Below are positions 13,814 to 17,365 of a stretch of 17,365 bases of DNA, in pieces. The DNA comes from Methanobacteriota archaeon (GTDB lineage: Archaea; Thermoplasmatota; Poseidoniia; Poseidoniales; Poseidoniaceae). The stretch is from NCBI GenBank assembly GCA_002719475.1, contig PBHQ01000003.1:4869-22233 (forward strand). The letters are read 5' to 3'. The notes beneath the pieces were generated by a model. It saw only the letters and a list, made by a program, of their open reading frames with translations, was not told the DNA's origin and did no database searches. Each line of letters starts with the position of its first letter. The first letter of the stretch is position 1. The translations under genes and the position numbers were made by a program.

Positions 13814-16800
13814 TCAATAATCAATTGCTAGGTAATCCGCCATTAGTCCGATGATTTTCTCTTTGTAAGGTAATAGCGATGGCATGGTCATCTTGATTGC
13901 ATTTTCTACCTTGACTCTCATCTCAGTCAGACTCTGTCCGCGACCTCCGGCCATTGGCTCAAGCCTTCTGATTAGCTCCCAGTTGCTGGCGATGTCGATG
14001 TTGACCATCTCTTTCTCTACACTAGATGGGGTATCATTTCTGAACGGTGGTAGAACTCTACTAACGAAAGTTACTCGATGGAAAACTCTCCAACAAGGTG
14101 GTTTCTTTTCGGCATCCATAGCCTCTCTCAAAGCTGTTGCTCCTGGCGAATCTGCATTATTTAGCCACATCGGATCTATGACCTTGTTGAACAAGGTATC
14201 GTGGTTTTCTTCTTGTGGCTCTAGATAGAAAGTCATCCAGCGATAGCAATCGACTTTACCTGGCTGATTAACAGGTTTCCCGTCGCTATCATAAATTCCG
14301 GATACCTTGAATGGATCACCTGGGGAAGCCTGATCAGCTTCGTATCTCTGCAAATCTAATGGTAATTCCAGTTCCACTTCCATCTTCAGGGCATGTTCTT
14401 TTTCCATCGATTTACTCTTTGTCTGAGTCTGACTACCACCCGCCATTATGCTCAATTCAAAATCAAGGAAGAAACCTGATCCATCTACATATCCACCGGC
14501 TCCACCACTATGAGATACTGAACCAGAAAATGTTTCTTGGACATAATCGCTGGTTTCAGTCTCCTCGGCAAAGAAACCACCATCCGCAGACCAAACGTAT
14601 GTGTTTACTAGATCCCTTACTGCAATTTTCTGTAGTTCTGATTTTGGTGGGCCTGCTGAATCCATAAGGTTTGAGAGTTCACCCTGTTTCTTTTGAATGC
14701 CTTTTCCAGCCTTCTTCCCAATCTCATTTGACAGATCTTTACCTATTGATTTAACAGGATTGTCAGTATTTATTTTCTCATACATTGATGCTAAACGCAT
14801 TCTATCTCTTTCGATCTTATTCTTGAGCCTATATGCTTCTCTTGGTTTGAAGTAACTCCACTGTCCATATTGATCTGCTGATGGATAGTCCGGATCCTTA
14901 ACTACGCCTGCAACATGAGTTCCTCTTTCTAACTCACTTGGGCGATCAGAGAATCCAAGTTTTCCATCTAGAGTTCCTTGCTTAGTATATCTTGGATTTA
15001 TTGGGAAGGAGATAATATTCCAGTCCTTTGGAATATCCGGATTTGGTTGAATTGATAGACCAACCAATGCCCCATTATGCGTTAATCGCATCGCATATAC
15101 ATCTGCAGTTTCTGATTGAACCATTGCAAATCCTTGATTTATTGGTTGGTATCTTGGTGGCAAGGCTTTGTCTGGATTGATTCGATGATCTGCATGTTCT
15201 ACAGCACCGGTCAAAGTAGATTCGAACGTTCTAGCCCTAGAGTATTCCAAGCCTGATTCTTGTGATGAACTCCATGTTCTATTGTAGTTATATTCCGCTT
15301 GAACTCCAAAATTCAAGTCAAATGCCGCGGTTTGAAGTGAAAATCCGAAACCAAGCGGTGCAATTACAGTATGGAGGTCAAGGTCAACATTTCCTCCGAC
15401 TTTACCTTCAATTGCTAAATCAAAACCATCCTCTCTTGATTTACTGGTAGACATAATTAGCGTATCCTCTTGTACGAGGCTAACTTTTGAAGCTTCATCG
15501 AAATCACCAGTATTGTCCCATACAGGACCCGGGTGCAAATTTTCACTAGGTACGGGAGGTGCTCCTTCTATGTAGCCCATCACCTGTGGTGCGAATTGAA
15601 CTTGGGATAGCCATTCTAACTTCAAATCTCCAATCTTAAATCCGGTGTTGAACTTCCATTGGCCTTTGTGAATATACCCGCAAACTCGTTTATGTACTCC
15701 GACTTTATTCCCATCTGGAAGGATTTGGATATCTCCATATTCTGCCATACATGGTGCTGAATCACAAGTTCTATGGAAACGCGACTTCATGCCTGTTAAT
15801 GATGATCGAACTATGGGTAAATCATCATGTATCGGGGCAGATGAACAGGTTCTTATCGGTATCTTCTTGTTTCCTGCAGGCTCAAGATCAAGGCCGCGTA
15901 ATGTCCTATCCCTAGTTACAGAATCTTCCCCATCATCGAAGGTGTAGTAGGCAATTAAGTCATGATTGTCTTTCTTCAGTCTAGTGAAGAGGTTGTCCAT
16001 TAACTGCTCTTTTTCTCTCCACTTATTCCAAATTCTAACCTCTTCTATCTCACCACTGAATGAACGCCCTGAAGACCCTGGCTTGGAGATTCTACCTCCA
16101 ATTGAGAACTGTGTCTCTCCATTAAACATCATCAGTGTATCTACACAGTACTTCTCACCTAGCCATCTTTCGACCTCGTTTCTCTCAGTCTCATCAAGTA
16201 CTCTGTCATAAATGATTAATGCCCCGAACCATAGTTTGCTACTTTCATAGTGGGGGGGTTTAGCTTTTGTTCCATACTTCCCATAGATGAGATTCTTGGG
16301 GATTGCAATATTTGGGTCGACCTTCTCTGAGTGCATTTTTCCATTGATATAATGTACTCCATGAGCATGATGCTCGATGATTTTTGGCTTTGGAGGAGGT
16401 GAATCAACCCTTTCAAGTCTCCACTTCATTGGCCAATGAGTGCCACTGTGAACTGCTACTCTGCTTGAAGATCCATTTCTTCTAGCGCCATGAGCATTCC
16501 AAGATGCAAGTCCCCAATCTTGAGGTTGATGACCAGCTGAATGATGAGTGGTTAATATTTGGTATGTGCCATCGCTATTTTGCTTGATGACCCAATCCAT
16601 CGGCCAATGGTCCCCATTGTGAACTGCAACCCAACTTGAAGATCCGTTTCTCTTGGCACCGTGGGCATTCCAAGCAGAAAGCCCCCACCCTGCAACCTGT
16701 CCTCCATCATGTGCAGTTGTAAGAATTCGATATGTTCCTTCCTTCTTGCCCTTCTCAATCTTCCAAGTCATCGGCCAATAATCTCCGCTATGAGTATGCA

Positions 16801-17365
16801 CCCATGATGATGAACTGTTTCGGAATCCTCCTGAATGCTTAGGGAAGCAAGCGAGACCCCAGTCTTTCGCTTGCTGTCCATCTTTGTGATATGTTGTCCA
16901 AATTTTGTAAAGACCTGGTTCAAGTTGGGTTGACTTTGGCTGTTCTCTTTCTTCTCTAGTGTGATTAGTCTCTATTGATGCGGTGTTGATTACAGGTTTT
17001 CCATGAGGAGTTGTAATTCTCTTGTCAGCATCATCTACCCAATGATTTGCGTAGAAGGAATTCTTACCACCATGTCCTCCTAACAACCAGTTCTGACTAG
17101 TTGATTGCAAACTTCTACCCCTATGGTTTGAGTCATTCCTGTATGAATCTACAAGGAAAATTGTGCAATCTGAATCTTCATCAAGGCCAAGATTAGGAAT
17201 CGTAAATCCATCATTAGTATCTACTTGAAGCATCCTAGTTTTCTTACCGTTATGGGTTACTACTCTCTGCTGAATACTACCTTGAATGGCAGTTCCTTGG
17301 ATGTGTTTTCTGTTTCCAGACGTATCGAAAATTTTGCTGATTTTAGTACCATTTTCATTATCTAC
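13814..17365 (-). CDS. Very large LamG / beta-trefoil-like protein of unknown function (5' partial)
   Basis: The reading frame is open from the stop at 13814 to the window edge. The first ATG inside the window (17233) is internal, since 44 more codons without a stop precede it and carry LamG-like sequence (IFDTSGNRKHIQGTA). At least 1183 residues are visible. Numbered from the internal Met: first half of a LamG/concanavalin-like domain (to about 90); three repeats (107-274); the rest of the LamG domain, ending IYDRVLDETERNEVERWLGE (341-360); a partial second LamG segment with FSGEIEEVRIWN (392-403) and IAYYTFDDGE (427-436); a cysteine-containing segment (463-520); GYIEGAPPVPSENL (553-566); glycine/serine-rich beta segments (600-680, 885-960) around a charged helical stretch (795-860); and a C-terminal helical region (1070-1139). 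No membrane helix is evident and the N-terminus is unseen, so a signal peptide cannot be judged. A secreted or surface carbohydrate- or protein-binding function, possibly membrane-active, is inferred. The gene looks more A/T-rich than its neighbours. Confidence 0.8.
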   Translation of the reverse strand, partial: VDNENGTKISKIFDTSGNRKHIQGTAIQGSIQQRVVTHNGKKTRMLQVDTNDGFTIPNLGLDEDSDCTIFLVDSYRNDSNHRGRSLQSTSQNWLLGGHGGKNSFYANHWVDDADKRITTPHGKPVINTASIETNHTREEREQPKSTQLEPGLYKIWTTYHKDGQQAKDWGLACFPKHSGGFRNSSSSWVHTHSGDYWPMTWKIEKGKKEGTYRILTTAHDGGQVAGWGLSAWNAHGAKRNGSSSWVAVHNGDHWPMDWVIKQNSDGTYQILTTHHSAGHQPQDWGLASWNAHGARRNGSSSRVAVHSGTHWPMKWRLERVDSPPPKPKIIEHHAHGVHYINGKMHSEKVDPNIAIPKNLIYGKYGTKAKPPHYESSKLWFGALIIYDRVLDETERNEVERWLGEKYCVDTLMMFNGETQFSIGGRISKPGSSGRSFSGEIEEVRIWNKWREKEQLMDNLFTRLKKDNHDLIAYYTFDDGEDSVTRDRTLRGLDLEPAGNKKIPIRTCSSAPIHDDLPIVRSSLTGMKSRFHRTCDSAPCMAEYGDIQILPDGNKVGVHKRVCGYIHKGQWKFNTGFKIGDLKLEWLSQVQFAPQVMGYIEGAPPVPSENLHPGPVWDNTGDFDEASKVSLVQEDTLIMSTSKSREDGFDLAIEGKVGGNVDLDLHTVIAPLGFGFSLQTAAFDLNFGVQAEYNYNRTWSSSQESGLEYSRARTFESTLTGAVEHADHRINPDKALPPRYQPINQGFAMVQSETADVYAMRLTHNGALVGLSIQPNPDIPKDWNIISFPINPRYTKQGTLDGKLGFSDRPSELERGTHVAGVVKDPDYPSADQYGQWSYFKPREAYRLKNKIERDRMRLASMYEKINTDNPVKSIGKDLSNEIGKKAGKGIQKKQGELSNLMDSAGPPKSELQKIAVRDLVNTYVWSADGGFFAEETETSDYVQETFSGSVSHSGGAGGYVDGSGFFLDFELSIMAGGSQTQTKSKSMEKEHALKMEVELELPLDLQRYEADQASPGDPFKVSGIYDSDGKPVNQPGKVDCYRWMTFYLEPQEENHDTLFNKVIDPMWLNNADSPGATALREAMDAEKKPPCWRVFHRVTFVSRVLPPFRNDTPSSVEKEMVNIDIASNWELIRRLEPMAGGRGQSLTEMRVKVENAIKMTMPSLLPYKEKIIGLMADYLAIDY
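16412..16915 (-). repeat. Three ~53-residue repeats, probable beta-trefoil domain
   Basis: Units at 16754-16915, 16583-16738 and 16412-16570 encode GLYKIWTTYHKDGQQ, GTYRILTTAHDGGQV and GTYQILTTHHSAGHQ starts, each followed by WGL(A/S)xxNAHG-like text, SSSxV, HxGxxWPMxW and a final I/L-basic strand. Units 2 and 3 are the most alike. Three repeats of this size are the signature of a beta-trefoil (ricin B, fascin type), though the sequence is not a standard QxW lectin. The fold is inference. Confidence 0.7.

Overview
The window reads as a piece of a planktonic archaeal genome, most likely Marine Group II Euryarchaeota (Candidatus Poseidoniales) or a close relative. This is inferred from gene content, not from a marker-gene search. 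Supporting signs are an archaeal-style NFACT/RqcH protein, a ThiI-type THUMP protein, few convincing Shine-Dalgarno sites, some short-leader TATA-like promoters, and enzymes that look bacterial (an AtoB/PhaA-type thiolase and an Escherichia coli-type PurF). Genes are packed tightly with short or overlapping junctions.

Left part (1-6534): the first 28 bases appear to be the start of a gene leaving the window on the minus strand, with a perfect GC-rich inverted repeat directly in front of it. A thiolase runs rightward. Facing it are three minus-strand genes, read right to left: a NUDIX plus metallo-beta-lactamase fusion, an NFACT/RqcH ribosome quality control protein whose first ATG directly follows the fusion's stop codon, and an unusual protein combining Tudor-like barrels, a degenerate calmodulin/centrin-like EF-hand pair and a recently duplicated Tudor-knot domain.

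Middle (6535-11784): a 53-residue membrane protein and a tRNA-Gln (anticodon CTG, CCA encoded) lie on the plus strand. Facing them is a minus-strand cluster: purF, a ThiI-like THUMP protein whose PP-loop has been lost, a cytoplasmic-looking beta-propeller protein ending in a PKD domain, and a glyoxalase-II-like MBL hydrolase that overlaps it by 4 bases. Spacings of 19, 31 and -4 bases suggest one transcript.

Right part (11785-17365): a 156-base divergent promoter region separates purF from a plus-strand 620-residue RecB-type nuclease with a probable Cas4/AddB-like iron-sulfur cluster and a C-terminal OB-like region. Converging on it is a very large minus-strand gene whose frame stays open to the window edge, so it is 5' truncated. 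It encodes a LamG-like domain interrupted by three ~53-residue repeats (probably a beta-trefoil), a second partial LamG segment, and a long C-terminal region with glycine/serine-rich alternating beta segments of unknown function. This gene and the Tudor/EF-hand gene are the most accessory-looking items. No CRISPR array, insertion sequence, integrase or rRNA was seen, and no gap between genes exceeds about 160 bases.
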